Below, piece by piece: positions 1 through 10,035 of a stretch of 64,000 bases of DNA; position 1 is the first letter of the stretch, and every line of letters begins with the position of its first letter. The translations under genes and the position numbers were made by a program. The notes below the pieces were generated by a model. The model ran no database searches. It had not been told where the DNA came from and saw nothing but the letters and a program-made list of their open reading frames with translations. Source of the stretch: Atopobiaceae bacterium (lineage in GTDB: Bacteria > Actinomycetota > Coriobacteriia > Coriobacteriales > Atopobiaceae); assembly GCA_022483015.1 (NCBI GenBank), contig JAKVOB010000001.1, forward strand, positions 62,001 to 126,000. The letters run 5' to 3'.

Positions 1-714
<714 letters not shown>

Positions 715-3519
715 CTATCCGCAGACCACCTCCGCGACGCTTCCCCCGGACTCCCTGGTGACCCGCACCTGGTTGGGGATGCGGTCCTCGAGCTCGGCCA
801 CATGGCTGATGACGCCCACCAGGCAGTCCGCCGAGGCGAGCCCCGAGAGCACGTCCATGACGGCCTCCAGCGTATCGGGGTCGAGCGTGCCGAATCCCTC
901 GTCGATGAAGACGGAGTCGATCTGGACGCCACCGGCGACGCGCTGGGCATAGTCTGACAGGCCGAGCGCGAGCGACAGCGATGCCTCGAACGACTCGCCA
1001 CCCGAGAGGGTCCCAGCGGGCCTCGAGGCCCCCGTGCGATGGTCGAGCACGTCGATGCCGAGGCCGGCCTTGGCAGAGCCCTTCTCGTCCGCCCTACGGA
1101 CCAACTCGTAGTTGCCGTCCGTCATGCGCGAGAGACGCTGGTTGGCACAGGCCAGGACCTGGTCGAAGTAGAACCCCATCACATAGCGCTCGAAGGAGAG
1201 GCGGGAGGTTCCGGAGAGCTGTCCGTTCGCGACGCCAGAGAGGCGCGAGGAGGCCGCGGACGCCCTCTCGAGCTCGATGAGGCGTGGACAGGCCCCCTTG
1301 ACCTGGCCGAGCACCTTGCGGCTGGACATCAGCAGCCCCTGCTCTGCGGACAGGGATGCCGCGGCCTCACGCTCGGAGGCGGAGGCCTCATCCATCAGGC
1401 CACGAGCCTCGTCGAGGTCGGGCGCCTGGTCCTCCTGGGAGAGTCCGAGGGCATCGCGCCGGCGCCCGCGCTCGGCGAGCGTCGAGCCGGCAGCGGCCTG
1501 AGCGGCGGCCGCGGAGAGGTCGGCCTTCCGGGCATCCTCGAGGGCATCCTCGATGGCGGCCCGATGCCTTCTGATGTCTGCGAGCTCTGACGTCGCGGAG
1601 GCCGCATCGGGAAGGGGCAGGTCACGGGCCAGAGCCGAGGCACGCTCGCCAGCCGTCGCCACGGTCGCGGAGGCCGCGGAGACGGCGTCCCTCGCGGACG
1701 AGAGCGAGTCCTGCGTCGTGGCAAGGTCCCGCTCGAGGCCACCTTGACGCCGCTCGATGCCGTCAAGCTCCTCCTTTGCCCGATCGAGCTGCTTGAGCCG
1801 CTCGTCGAGGCGACGGTAGTCCTCGGCCACCCGGTCTCGCTCCGCATGTGCCCTCGCGAGCGCGCCCCGCACGTCATCAGGGGTCACGTCGGGGAGGAGC
1901 CCGGCGGCACGGGCGAAGGCCGTGCGCGTGTGCTCGTCGAGCGTGGCCTTCTGGGAGGCCGCGTCCTGCTGCGCCTGGGACTCGGCCTCGACGGCCTCGT
2001 CGAGTGCCGTCCGCAGGGCATCGACCTCCTCGCGCGAGGGGGCGTCGGTGCGCGCCGACGCCGGGCGGGGATGCTCGCACGAGCCACAGACGGGACAGGG
2101 CTTTCCCGTGACGAGGCGCGACGCGAGGAACGAGGCGTCATCCGCCATGTAGGCGGCGAAGGCCGAGTCCGAGGCCGAGCGCGCGGTCGAGGTCGCGGCA
2201 GCAAGGCCCCTCGCCGCATCGACCGACATGGCGAGGCTCCCCCGATCGTGGTCGACGGCCTCGAGGTCATCGATGAGCGCACGGAGGTCCTTGCCCCGCT
2301 CGAGGGATGCGGCACGGTCCGTGACGCACGACTCGCGGTCCCTCACGACGGCCGGGAGCTCCTTGAGGCGCGCACGGTCACGGGCAAGCCCGTCCGCGAC
2401 CGTGGCAGCGTGCGCCTCGAGCTCCGACAGGGCGGCCTTGGCCGTGACGTGGGTGGCCTTGGCCCTCTCGAGCTCCGCACGCGCCCTTCCCAGCTCGTCA
2501 TAGCGAGGGAGGGCCTCGGCCAGCGTCTGCTCACGGCTCACGAGCGCGGCATGGCCGTCGTCGAAGGCGGCCTGCGCCTTGGCGAGTCCGTCCGCGGCGG
2601 CAGAGCGGGACACGTCCGCCGCATGAAGCGCCGCTGTGGCGTCACGGACGTCATTCAGGGCCTTCACCTGGTCCTGCGCCGTGGTGAGGGCCGCCTTTGC
2701 CCGGGAGCTCGCCACACGCGTCGCCTCTGCCGCAGCCGAGAGGCGCACCTCGGCTGCGACCTGCTCGTCGACGACGCCGGACACCGCATCCTGCCAGTCG
2801 GCGGCCACGAGCGAGGGGCGGGTGCCACCCTCCCTGAGACGGGCGACGAGGTCTGCCGCCTCGGTCGAAGCATCACCCAGGTCGAGCCCCTCGACCTGGG
2901 TGTCGAACGCCACCCGGGCGGCCTCGAGCTCACGCGCCGAGGATGCGGCCCGCGCCTTGAGCAGGTCCTGGAAGCGCATGATCCCCTGGGTGCCGAAGAT
3001 CCTGCGCATGACCTTCTCGCGTTGGCCCGGCTCCGCACAGAGCAGCTCGCGGAAGGCCCCCTGGGCGATCATGGTCACCTGGCAGAACTGGTCGTACTCG
3101 AGACCGAGCAGGTCACAGACCGCCGAGTCCATCGCCTTCTGGCTCGAGGCGAGGACGTCGTCGCCGCACTCGAGGCTCATCGTGGTCGTGTACTCGACGG
3201 CATCCGCATCGTTGCGCTTCTTGACCCTCCTGCTATGGCGTCGGGCCACGTACGTGCGGCCCGCCTGCTCGAAGGTGAAGGTGACGCCGCTCAGCGCCGA
3301 GGCATCGGCCAGCTGGCTACGGAGCGACTCGCTCGGGCGGTCGGCGCCCGAGGACCTCCCGTACAGGGCATACGTAATGGCATCGAACAGCATGGTCTTG
3401 CCAGCACCCGTGTCACCGCAGATGAGGAAGAGCCCATGGCTGCCCATGGACGAGAAGTCGATGACCTGCTCGTCCGCATAGGGGCCGAAAGCCGAGAGCA
3501 CGAGCCTGAGGGGTCTCAT
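715..3519 (-). CDS. sbcC: Exonuclease SbcC (SMC-like ATPase subunit of SbcCD)
   Basis: ATPase subunit of the SbcCD nuclease, which opens hairpins and blocked DNA ends during replication and repair. The 934-residue protein has a Walker A GDTGAGKT at residues 35-42, a long Ala/Asp/Arg-rich coiled-coil region interrupted near residue 475 by a zinc hook (PCPVCGSC), and a C-terminal ATPase half with the ABC signature LSGGESFEASL and a Walker B ending in FIDEGFG. This is the full Rad50/SbcC layout. The ATG at 3519 overlaps the sbcD stop by 4 nt (ATGA), so the two are translationally coupled with sbcD first. Confidence 0.97.
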   Translation of the reverse strand: MRPLRLVLSAFGPYADEQVIDFSSMGSHGLFLICGDTGAGKTMLFDAITYALYGRSSGADRPSESLRSQLADASALSGVTFTFEQAGRTYVARRHSRRVKKRNDADAVEYTTTMSLECGDDVLASSQKAMDSAVCDLLGLEYDQFCQVTMIAQGAFRELLCAEPGQREKVMRRIFGTQGIMRFQDLLKARAASSARELEAARVAFDTQVEGLDLGDASTEAADLVARLREGGTRPSLVAADWQDAVSGVVDEQVAAEVRLSAAAEATRVASSRAKAALTTAQDQVKALNDVRDATAALHAADVSRSAAADGLAKAQAAFDDGHAALVSREQTLAEALPRYDELGRARAELERAKATHVTAKAALSELEAHAATVADGLARDRARLKELPAVVRDRESCVTDRAASLERGKDLRALIDDLEAVDHDRGSLAMSVDAARGLAAATSTARSASDSAFAAYMADDASFLASRLVTGKPCPVCGSCEHPRPASARTDAPSREEVDALRTALDEAVEAESQAQQDAASQKATLDEHTRTAFARAAGLLPDVTPDDVRGALARAHAERDRVAEDYRRLDERLKQLDRAKEELDGIERRQGGLERDLATTQDSLSSARDAVSAASATVATAGERASALARDLPLPDAASATSELADIRRHRAAIEDALEDARKADLSAAAAQAAAGSTLAERGRRRDALGLSQEDQAPDLDEARGLMDEASASEREAAASLSAEQGLLMSSRKVLGQVKGACPRLIELERASAASSRLSGVANGQLSGTSRLSFERYVMGFYFDQVLACANQRLSRMTDGNYELVRRADEKGSAKAGLGIDVLDHRTGASRPAGTLSGGESFEASLSLALGLSDYAQRVAGGVQIDSVFIDEGFGTLDPDTLEAVMDVLSGLASADCLVGVISHVAELEDRIPNQVRVTRESGGSVAEVVCG

Positions 3520-4688
3520 CGGGCCTCGCCTCCCAGGGCCTCGTCGAGCGTGGACGCCACGACCGCCTGTTCGTCAGCCGTGAGGGGCTGGCCGGCCTGG
3601 TCCTCGTAGAACTCCGAGAAGAGCTCGGGCAGCTCGGCATCGTCGACCTCGGTCGTGGCAGCCACGGCGGCGCCTGCCGCCGCCGTACGTGCGTTGTCGA
3701 AGGTCACGCCCACCAGGTTGGCCCAGACGGACCGAAGGCGCTGCGCCACGTCGAGCGGCTCGTCGTCATCGGTGACGCAGGCGGCCACGTAGTCCTGACG
3801 GCGGTCCTCCGACTCGGCCGCGCCCCTCTCCTTGAGCTCGTCGAACGCCCCCCGCTCGACCCGGAACGCATGGAGCGGCTCCACGGGCACGCAGCGTATG
3901 CCGGGCTCCGCGCCCCGTGCCATGTCCACGACCGCGACCGACTTGGGATAGGGGACCTCCGAGGTCGAGAATGCCAGCGGGCTTCCGGCATAGCGCAGCG
4001 TCTCGCGGCCCACGCGCTGGGGCCTGTGGACATGTCCCAGGGCGACGTAGTCGAAGCCGTCGAAGACGTGCGCATCCACGTTGTCGAGCGTGCCGAGGCT
4101 CATGCGCTCGGAGTCGCTCCGGTCGGGCTCCGAGCCGCCGGCTGTCACGAACTGGTGCGCGACCAGGACGTTCCTGCAAGACTCGGCGTACTCGGGGCGT
4201 GCCCGCACGTCATCGAGCACGAGACGGACCGCATCGTCATACGAGAGGGGCCCCTCGACCTCCGACCCCCGCGCACGGCCCCAGGCGCGGACGTCCGCGG
4301 GACGGACGAAGGGCAGGAGCCAGAACGTGACGTCCTCGCATACGACGCGGGGCACGTCACCGGTGAGCTCGCCTGCCACATGGACGCCCGCATCCTTCGC
4401 AAGCCGTGCCCCATACCCGAGACGGACCCCCGAGTCATGGTTGCCCCCGATGGCCATGAGGCATACGCCCCGCTCGGCCATCCGGCACACGAAGCCGTCC
4501 CACATCGAGACTGCCGACTCGGGCGGTATCGGCGCGTCGAAGACGTCGCCTGCGACCACCAAGGCATCCGCCTGCTCGCTCATGACGAGGTCGGCGAGCC
4601 AGCCCAGGAGATGGGCCATGTCCCCCTCGAGCGAGAGACCACCCAGCCTCTTGCCTATGTGCAGGTCTGCCGTATGGATGAAGCGCAC
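3516..4688 (-). CDS. sbcD: Exonuclease SbcD (Mre11-like nuclease subunit)
   Basis: Metallophosphoesterase nuclease subunit of SbcCD, acting with the neighbouring ATPase on DNA hairpins and double-strand ends. The 390-residue protein carries the phosphoesterase motifs in order: DLHIGK at residues 8-13, GDVFD near 48, GNHDSG near 81 and GHVHRP near 218. The start is a GTG at 4688 with GGAGG six nt upstream. The stop overlaps sbcC by 4 nt. The region after about residue 290 is the usual, less conserved SbcD capping part. Confidence 0.96.
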   Translation of the reverse strand: MRFIHTADLHIGKRLGGLSLEGDMAHLLGWLADLVMSEQADALVVAGDVFDAPIPPESAVSMWDGFVCRMAERGVCLMAIGGNHDSGVRLGYGARLAKDAGVHVAGELTGDVPRVVCEDVTFWLLPFVRPADVRAWGRARGSEVEGPLSYDDAVRLVLDDVRARPEYAESCRNVLVAHQFVTAGGSEPDRSDSERMSLGTLDNVDAHVFDGFDYVALGHVHRPQRVGRETLRYAGSPLAFSTSEVPYPKSVAVVDMARGAEPGIRCVPVEPLHAFRVERGAFDELKERGAAESEDRRQDYVAACVTDDDEPLDVAQRLRSVWANLVGVTFDNARTAAAGAAVAATTEVDDAELPELFSEFYEDQAGQPLTADEQAVVASTLDEALGGEAR

Positions 4689-4785
4689 GGGCGTCCTCCT
4701 GTCCCCTTGTGTGAGCCCATGCTATCGCACGCCCGGGACATGAGTCGACGTCCTTCTCGCCAGACCGATGTCCAGGGACGAGAAA

Positions 4786-4812
4786 GCGGCCCGGCACTGG
4801 ATGCCGGGCCGC
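4786..4812 (-). terminator. Hairpin downstream of htrA
   Basis: A perfect 11-bp GC-rich inverted repeat (GCGGCCCGGCA / TGCCGGGCCGC) with a 5-nt loop begins 28 nt past the htrA stop. On the minus strand it is followed by TTTCTCG, a short T tract. It fits an intrinsic terminator for htrA and lies upstream of the sbcDC start. Confidence 0.75.
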
Positions 4813-4840
4813 CCGAGTCACGCCACATGCACGAGGACGG

Positions 4841-6376
4841 CTACGCCGAGACCTCGGAGGTATCGAGGGGCTCGATGGACGCCACGTATGATTCGGTGCC
4901 ATCTGACGAGGCCTGGTCGGACGAGCTGGACGAGGACGACCTGCTGTCCGAGCCATAGGAGCCCGTGGACCCGTTGGAGCTGCCAGAGCCGTTCGAGCTG
5001 CTGGAGCTACCCGAGTTGCCATACCCCAGACCGTTCAGGAGGTTCTCGAGCGAGTTGCTCGAGCCCGAGTTCGAGCTGCCTGAGCTCGAACTGCTCGAAC
5101 CAGAGCTGGAGCTGGAGGAGCTCTCCTCCTTCTGCAGCTCCTCGTCGGAGCCCAGGGTGACCGAGACCGTCATCTGCTGGCTGCCGCGCGTGAGCACCAC
5201 GTCCACCACGTCACCCGTCTTGTGGCTGCGCACCGCGAGGATCAGGGCGTCGGCGGACTCGACGTCATCGGATCCCAGCTTCGTGATGATGTCGCCCTTC
5301 TGGATGCCCGCCGTCGCAGCGGGGCTCCCGTCGGTGACGGAGGACACGTAGGCGCCCTGGTTCACCGAGAGGTTGTTGCTCCTGGCGTTGTAGGCGTTGA
5401 CCGTCTGCAGCGAGCAGCCCAGGTAGGCATGGGTGACGGTACCACCCGAGATGATCGTGTTGGCGACCTCCACCGCATAGTTGCCGGGGATGGCGAAGCC
5501 GACCCCCGAGCTCGAGCCGCTCTCGCTCTCGATGATGGAGTTGATGCCGACGAGCTTGCCCTCCTTGTTCACGAGCGCGCCGCCGGAGTTGCCAGGGTTG
5601 ATGGCGGCATCGGTCTGGATGAGGTTGGTGTAGATGGTGTTGCCGCTCGTGGACTTGAGCATCGTGGAGCGATAGAGCGAGCTCACGATGCCGTCAGAGA
5701 CGGACTGGTCGAGGCCGAAGGGGCTGCCGATCGACATGACCCACTCACCCACGACGAGCGAGTCGGAATCCCCGACCTCGATGGGCGTGAGCGTGGCATC
5801 GCCGGGGTCGATCTTGACGACGGCGAGGTCGCTCGACTCGTCCGAGCCCACGACGGTGCCGTCATAGCTGTTGCCGTCGACGCTCACCGAGATGGTCTGG
5901 GCGTCCTCGATCACGTGGTAGTTGGTGAGGATGTTGCCCGAGGTGTCGAGGATCACGCCGGAGCCGATGCCTGTGGAGGAGGAGGTCGTGATCGTGATGG
6001 AGACCACCGAGGGCAGGCACTTCGCCGAGACGGCCTCAGCCGTCGTGGCCTCCGTGTCCGAGGTCGTGATGTCGATGGTCTGCCCCGCCGAGCTCGACGA
6101 CGTCGAGGTCGAGGAGGAGCCGGTCTTGATCACGCCTGTGAACATGAGCACGGCCACGAGGGCAGCCGCACCCGCGATGCCGCAGATGACGCTCACCAAG
6201 ACCGTGCGCACCGTGTGGGAGCCGCCCTTCCCCTTGTGCTTGCCGCCGTCACCCGAAGGCTGGGCGACCGGCTGCTGCCAGGCCTGCGCCGTCGGCTGCT
6301 GCGCGGTGGCGTTGGGGTCCTGTGACCCTGCCATGCCCGATGGGACGGGAGGACGGTTGCCGTTGGTCGTTTCCAC
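4841..6376 (-). CDS. htrA: Membrane-anchored HtrA/DegP-family serine protease with PDZ domain and Ser-rich tail
   Basis: Envelope quality-control protease. The 511-residue protein has a Pro/Gln-rich cytoplasmic N-terminus (1-55), one membrane segment (about 57-82), a Ser/Thr linker, and a trypsin-like domain with catalytic His154 (TNYHVIED), Asp183 (SSDLAVVKID) and Ser264 (NPGNSGGAL). A single PDZ domain follows (about 318-408). The last 100 residues are almost pure Ser/Gly/Asn runs, then a short acidic end, which is unusual for the family. The start is a GTG at 6376 with AAGGGA six nt upstream. It follows the regulator gene on the same strand by 200 nt. Confidence 0.93.
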   Translation of the reverse strand: METTNGNRPPVPSGMAGSQDPNATAQQPTAQAWQQPVAQPSGDGGKHKGKGGSHTVRTVLVSVICGIAGAAALVAVLMFTGVIKTGSSSTSTSSSSAGQTIDITTSDTEATTAEAVSAKCLPSVVSITITTSSSTGIGSGVILDTSGNILTNYHVIEDAQTISVSVDGNSYDGTVVGSDESSDLAVVKIDPGDATLTPIEVGDSDSLVVGEWVMSIGSPFGLDQSVSDGIVSSLYRSTMLKSTSGNTIYTNLIQTDAAINPGNSGGALVNKEGKLVGINSIIESESGSSSGVGFAIPGNYAVEVANTIISGGTVTHAYLGCSLQTVNAYNARSNNLSVNQGAYVSSVTDGSPAATAGIQKGDIITKLGSDDVESADALILAVRSHKTGDVVDVVLTRGSQQMTVSVTLGSDEELQKEESSSSSSSGSSSSSSGSSNSGSSNSLENLLNGLGYGNSGSSSSSNGSGSSNGSTGSYGSDSRSSSSSSSDQASSDGTESYVASIEPLDTSEVSA

Positions 6377-6576
6377 GTTTGTTCCCTTCTATCGATTCCC
6401 CCGCCTGAGGCAGGGGATTCATCCTTGCGAGCGTGAGGCAGGGCTGCCCCGAGGGAACCCTCCGACCATCGTTGTACCCCTTGTGCTCCGCATGAGGCCG
6501 TCCCACACGCCATGAGCATGGGAGGGGGACAACGTTTGTATGTTTCTGAAAACTGGGGAGAAGGACGCGGCCGCAG

Positions 6577-7251
6577 CTACAGCTTGAAGAGGTAGCCCAC
6601 GCCACGTACCGTCGCGATGTGCGAGGCGACCTGAGGTCCGACCTTCGAGCGCACGCGACGGATATGCACGTCGACCGTACGCGTGCCGCCGCAGTACTCG
6701 AACCCCCACACGCGATGGAGCAGCGTCTCGCGAGAGTAGGCCCGGCTGGGATGCGTCGCCAGGAAGCTCAGGAGCGAGTACTCCATGAGCGTGAGGTCGA
6801 CGGGCTTGTCATCGATATAGACCTGGTAGGTCGCCAGGTTGATCGTCATGTCGTCGACCGTGATGATGTCGGAGGGGGCGTTCTCCTCGCCTGGCCAGAG
6901 CAGCTGGGCGCACCGTACCTCGAACTCGGACTCGCCTGCCGTGGCAAGGATGAAGTCGGAGTGGCCCTGCACCGGCATGTGGAGCGCGGGGAGCTTGTCC
7001 TCGTCGACCACGATGAGCATGGGGATGCAGCCGTTCTCGCCCACATAGGCCTCGACGGCGTCCATAAGGTCCTGCATGATACCGGCGACGTCAAGCACCA
7101 CGAGGTCGAAGTCATGACCGCTCGTGATGGCCTGGTTGAAGGTGTCGGGGGTCGCCAGCAGCACCGATACGTCCAAGGCATGCGAAAGCTCGCGCATACG
7201 TTCGTGATGCCGCGTGGTCCGAGCTATGAGCAGGATGTTCTTATGATGCAT
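6577..7251 (-). CDS. OmpR-type winged-helix regulator with degenerate receiver
   Basis: DNA-binding regulator of 224 residues. The C-terminal half is a standard OmpR winged helix (LTLMEYSLLSFLATHP, YSRETLLHRVWG, TVDVHIRRVRSK, RGVGYLFKL). The N-terminal half has the receiver layout with a possible phospho-acceptor in DLVVLDVAG, but begins KNILLIARTTRHH and so lacks the acidic pair that binds Mg2+. No histidine kinase is adjacent. I chose the ATG at 7251 because GGGGG lies nine nt upstream; an in-frame start 60 nt earlier is possible. htrA lies downstream on the same strand, so co-expression is plausible but unproven. Confidence 0.87.
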   Translation of the reverse strand: MHHKNILLIARTTRHHERMRELSHALDVSVLLATPDTFNQAITSGHDFDLVVLDVAGIMQDLMDAVEAYVGENGCIPMLIVVDEDKLPALHMPVQGHSDFILATAGESEFEVRCAQLLWPGEENAPSDIITVDDMTINLATYQVYIDDKPVDLTLMEYSLLSFLATHPSRAYSRETLLHRVWGFEYCGGTRTVDVHIRRVRSKVGPQVASHIATVRGVGYLFKL

Positions 7252-7514
7252 CCTCTGAGACCCCCATGCCTTCCGGTGTGATGAGGCTGAATCCCTCGAT
7301 ATCCACCTCATCGCAGTACCCTGAGAATAGCACAGGCAGCAGGGGCTTGGGCATCACTCGAAAACCGCCGTGCCGAATCGCCTGCGTCGTCCCTCTTCAT
7401 GACCTGCCCCTTCCCCAGACGGTCGGCCAGGGGACGAGCGATGTCCCCCAGCCGCTGCGAACGTTCGACTCATAGGGTGGCCCCCGTTTGTTACCGCCGA
7501 GAAACGATGGGGAC

Positions 7515-7532
7515 TTGTTAACACAGTTGTGA
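7515..7532 (-). promoter_or_regulatory. Conserved 18-nt element, copy 1
   Basis: TTGTTAACACAGTTGTGA on the plus strand. It matches 16 of 18 positions with a second copy at 11028-11045 in the leader of the amino-acid-binding lipoprotein gene. The common form is TTGTTAACA-NNN-TTGTGA, containing the palindrome GTTAAC. It sits 264 nt upstream of the OmpR-type regulator start. The binding factor is unknown. Confidence 0.45.
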
Positions 7533-7567
7533 TGAAACGAAGCGGTCACGCTGGCGATACGCACGCG

Positions 7568-7603
7568 GAGGGCGGCCTGGCACCAGCGTGCCGGACCGCC
7601 CTC
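7568..7603 (-). terminator. Hairpin downstream of the ABC transporter operon
   Basis: An inverted repeat with outer arms GAGGGCGG / CCGCCCTC and partly paired inner arms starts 28 nt after the ATPase stop codon. No T tract follows on the minus strand, so termination is likely but not certain. Confidence 0.55.
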
Positions 7604-7630
7604 CACAAGGTGCGGACTTCTGCGGATGCG

Positions 7631-8491
7631 CTAGATCTCCTTGATGTTGCCGATGAAGGAGGCCGTGCGGTCCTGCTGCGGATGGTCGAAGACGTCCTCG
7701 GGGAGCCCCTGCTCGACCACCACGCCGTCCTCCATGAACACGACGCGGTCGGCCACGTCGCGGGCGAACCCCATCTCGTGGGTCACCACGACCATGGTCA
7801 TGCCTCCGTTCTCGGCCAGGTCGCGCATGACGTCGAGGACGCCTCGCACGAGCTCCGGGTCGAGCGCGCTCGTGGGCTCGTCGAACAGCAGGACGTCGGG
7901 GTGCATCGCCACGGCGCGCGCGATGGCCACCCGCTGCTGCTGGCCGCCAGAGAGCTGTGCGGGCCTGTAGTCCGCGCGGTCGGAGAGGCCCACTGCGTCG
8001 AGCTGGCGCAGGGCCTCCTTCTCGGCCTCGGCCTTGTCCTTGCCCAGCACCTTGGTCTGGCCGATCATGACGTTGCCCAGGGCCGAGAGGTGCGGGAAGA
8101 GGTTGAAGCTCTGGAAGACCATCCCCAGATGCTTGCGCAGCTCGTTGACGTCGGTCTTCCTCTTGCCCGTGATCTCGGCGTCGTTGATGAGGATATGCCC
8201 TGCCGTGGGCGTCTCGAGCAGGTTGATGCACCGGAGCATCGTCGACTTGCCGGACCCCGATGGTCCCAGCACCACGACGACCTCGCCCGGCCATATGTCG
8301 AGGTTCACGTCCCTCAGGACGACGTTGTCCCCGAAGGTCTTGTTGAGGTGCTCGATACGGACGATGGGGTGCTCGCCCTCCACGAAGGCGTGCCGCGAGA
8401 GGGCCTGGTCATGCTCGAATGCCGACCTGGCAGCCTCCTCGGGGGCGAGGGGCTCGGGAATCTCGTCGAAGGTCTCCTTGCTAGCATGCAT
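7631..8491 (-). CDS. Polar amino-acid ABC transporter ATP-binding protein (GlnQ-like)
   Basis: Cytoplasmic ATPase that powers uptake of a polar amino acid with the permease and lipoprotein encoded just upstream. The 286-residue protein has Walker A GPSGSGKS (76-83), Q-loop VFQSFN, signature LSGGQ (180-184), Walker B LLFDEP (201-206) and the switch His in VVTHEMGF (His238). The first 42 residues are an extra acidic leader not usual in GlnQ. The ATG at 8491 is preferred because GGGGAGG lies eight nt upstream; a GTG at 8500 is less well placed. The gene overlaps the permease 3' end by 11 nt. Confidence 0.95.
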   Translation of the reverse strand: MHASKETFDEIPEPLAPEEAARSAFEHDQALSRHAFVEGEHPIVRIEHLNKTFGDNVVLRDVNLDIWPGEVVVVLGPSGSGKSTMLRCINLLETPTAGHILINDAEITGKRKTDVNELRKHLGMVFQSFNLFPHLSALGNVMIGQTKVLGKDKAEAEKEALRQLDAVGLSDRADYRPAQLSGGQQQRVAIARAVAMHPDVLLFDEPTSALDPELVRGVLDVMRDLAENGGMTMVVVTHEMGFARDVADRVVFMEDGVVVEQGLPEDVFDHPQQDRTASFIGNIKEI

Positions 8492-9977
8492 CGGAGGCAC
8501 CTCCCCTCATGCCGCCGGCAGCCGGGACGGCGTCGGCCTCGATCCTGGCGATGACCTCGTCGGCATCGTCATGCCCACCAGCCTTGAAGGGGGCCATGAG
8601 GGCGCCCCATGCGCTCGGCTTCCTGACCGAGGCCTGCACCGAGGTCGGGGCAGCGGCAGCCTCGGGAGCCTTCTGGGACGTCCCGAGACGGGCCTTGCCG
8701 GCCTTGGGCCTGGGTCCCGAGCCGGACTCGGAGCGCGCGATGTTCTTCTCGATGATGCCGACGACCTTGATGAGCGGCAGCGTCACGATGAGGTAGTAGA
8801 TGGCGGCCGCCATGTACGGCGTGATGTTGCCCGAGACCGTCGTGAGGTTCTTCGAGAACATCATGAGCTCCATGACGCCTACGCTCGAGAGGAGCGACGT
8901 GTCCTTGTACGAGGTGATGAAGTCGCTCGTCACCGTGGGGATCACGCGCCGCACCGTCTGGGGCAGGATGATCGAGACCATGGTCTGGGCCCGGTTCATG
9001 CCGAGGCTCGCCGCGGCCTCGTACTGGCCTTGGGGAATCGACTGGATGCCGGCACGGAAGATCTCAGCCAGATAGGCACTCGAGTTCACGGCCATGACGA
9101 TGACACCCAGGACGTTGTTGTTGATGTTGACGCCGACCATCGGCAGGCCGAAGAACATGATGTAGATCTGCAGGAAGAGAGGCGTGCCGCGCAGGACGTT
9201 GATGTAGGTCACGGCTATGGCGCGTACCACGCGATGCCGGGCGAGCTTCATGAACGCGAAGCACAGACCCAGCACGATGGCTATGGGATAGGCCACGACC
9301 ACGATGCCCAGGCAGACCACCCAGCCGCTGAACAGCGAGACGAACGAGGTGAGCAGGAGCTGGGGCTTGAAGAACATCCCCAGGAACTGGTTCGAGTTCC
9401 ACGCCGTCACCCAGGCCTGGCCATCGAGCCATGAGACGGCGGCCTGGAGCGGCGTGTTCGCGATCACGGAGATGGACGGGGACTCGGGCAGGGACCTCGT
9501 CTCGCCGTTCGTCTCGTACGTCCCCGTGATGGTGTAGTCACCACCGTCGGCCGGGAAGCTCATGCCCGTCACCTCGAGGCGGACGAGCGAGCCCTCGGGA
9601 ATGGCCTGGCCGAAGGTCACCACCAGGGAGGTGCCCGACGTCTCCGTGTCAGCCGAGACGTCCTGACGGTTGAGCCCCGCAAGCACGGTGACGCGCGTCG
9701 TCGAGCCGTCGAAGCTGCCCCCCTCGGGGACCGCCAAGGTCACCTTGGTGACGTCCTCGGCCGAATCGACCGTGCCCTCCCAGGTGAGACGGGTCGTCTC
9801 TCCGCCGATGACACCGTCGCCACCGTCCTCGTTGGGCCGCGCCGTAGCCTTGTCGCAGGTCAGGGCCTGAGCCTGCGTCGGATGCACCCATGTCACGGCA
9901 CCGTATGCGACGAGCGCGACGAACGCCAGCGCCACGAGGGTGCGGAGCCTCCGTATGGCTGATCCCGATCTGGACAT
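8481..9977 (-). CDS. Amino-acid ABC transporter permease with an exported N-terminal domain
   Basis: Membrane subunit of the amino-acid importer. Family permeases are usually 220-300 residues; this one is 498. It opens with a signal-like segment (about 10-37, ending AQA), then about 130 polar, beta-rich residues (41-172) predicted outside the membrane. The HisM/GlnP-type permease follows: several TM segments from about 205, LRGTPLFLQ, and an EAA loop around [15 protein letters not shown] 60-residue Ala/Pro/Lys-rich cytoplasmic tail ends it. The ATG at 9977 has AGGGAG seven nt upstream; 9983 is an alternative. The extra domain is not a solute-binding protein by length and I do not recognise it. 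Confidence 0.9.
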   Translation of the reverse strand: MSRSGSAIRRLRTLVALAFVALVAYGAVTWVHPTQAQALTCDKATARPNEDGGDGVIGGETTRLTWEGTVDSAEDVTKVTLAVPEGGSFDGSTTRVTVLAGLNRQDVSADTETSGTSLVVTFGQAIPEGSLVRLEVTGMSFPADGGDYTITGTYETNGETRSLPESPSISVIANTPLQAAVSWLDGQAWVTAWNSNQFLGMFFKPQLLLTSFVSLFSGWVVCLGIVVVAYPIAIVLGLCFAFMKLARHRVVRAIAVTYINVLRGTPLFLQIYIMFFGLPMVGVNINNNVLGVIVMAVNSSAYLAEIFRAGIQSIPQGQYEAAASLGMNRAQTMVSIILPQTVRRVIPTVTSDFITSYKDTSLLSSVGVMELMMFSKNLTTVSGNITPYMAAAIYYLIVTLPLIKVVGIIEKNIARSESGSGPRPKAGKARLGTSQKAPEAAAAPTSVQASVRKPSAWGALMAPFKAGGHDDADEVIARIEADAVPAAGGMRGGASDAC

Positions 9978-10035
9978 GCCCATGCTCCCTTCCAATCCGC
10001 CCCTTGAGGTGGGGCAGCCCCGAGGTGGTCGACGC

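Larger units (their letters stand above)
7252..7630. other. 379-nt intergenic region between the regulator and the ABC transporter ATPase
   Basis: No credible gene was found on either strand. It holds the upstream region of the regulator gene, a conserved 18-nt element at 7515-7532 and a GC-rich hairpin just past the ABC ATPase stop. The middle part (about 7310-7500) shows nothing recognisable. Confidence 0.6.

Noticed and set aside
1744-3609. 621-codon plus-strand open frame opposite sbcC
   Set aside because: Antisense to the SbcC coiled coil. The Arg/Gly/Leu-rich composition is what the reverse of an Ala/Asp/Arg-rich coiled coil gives.
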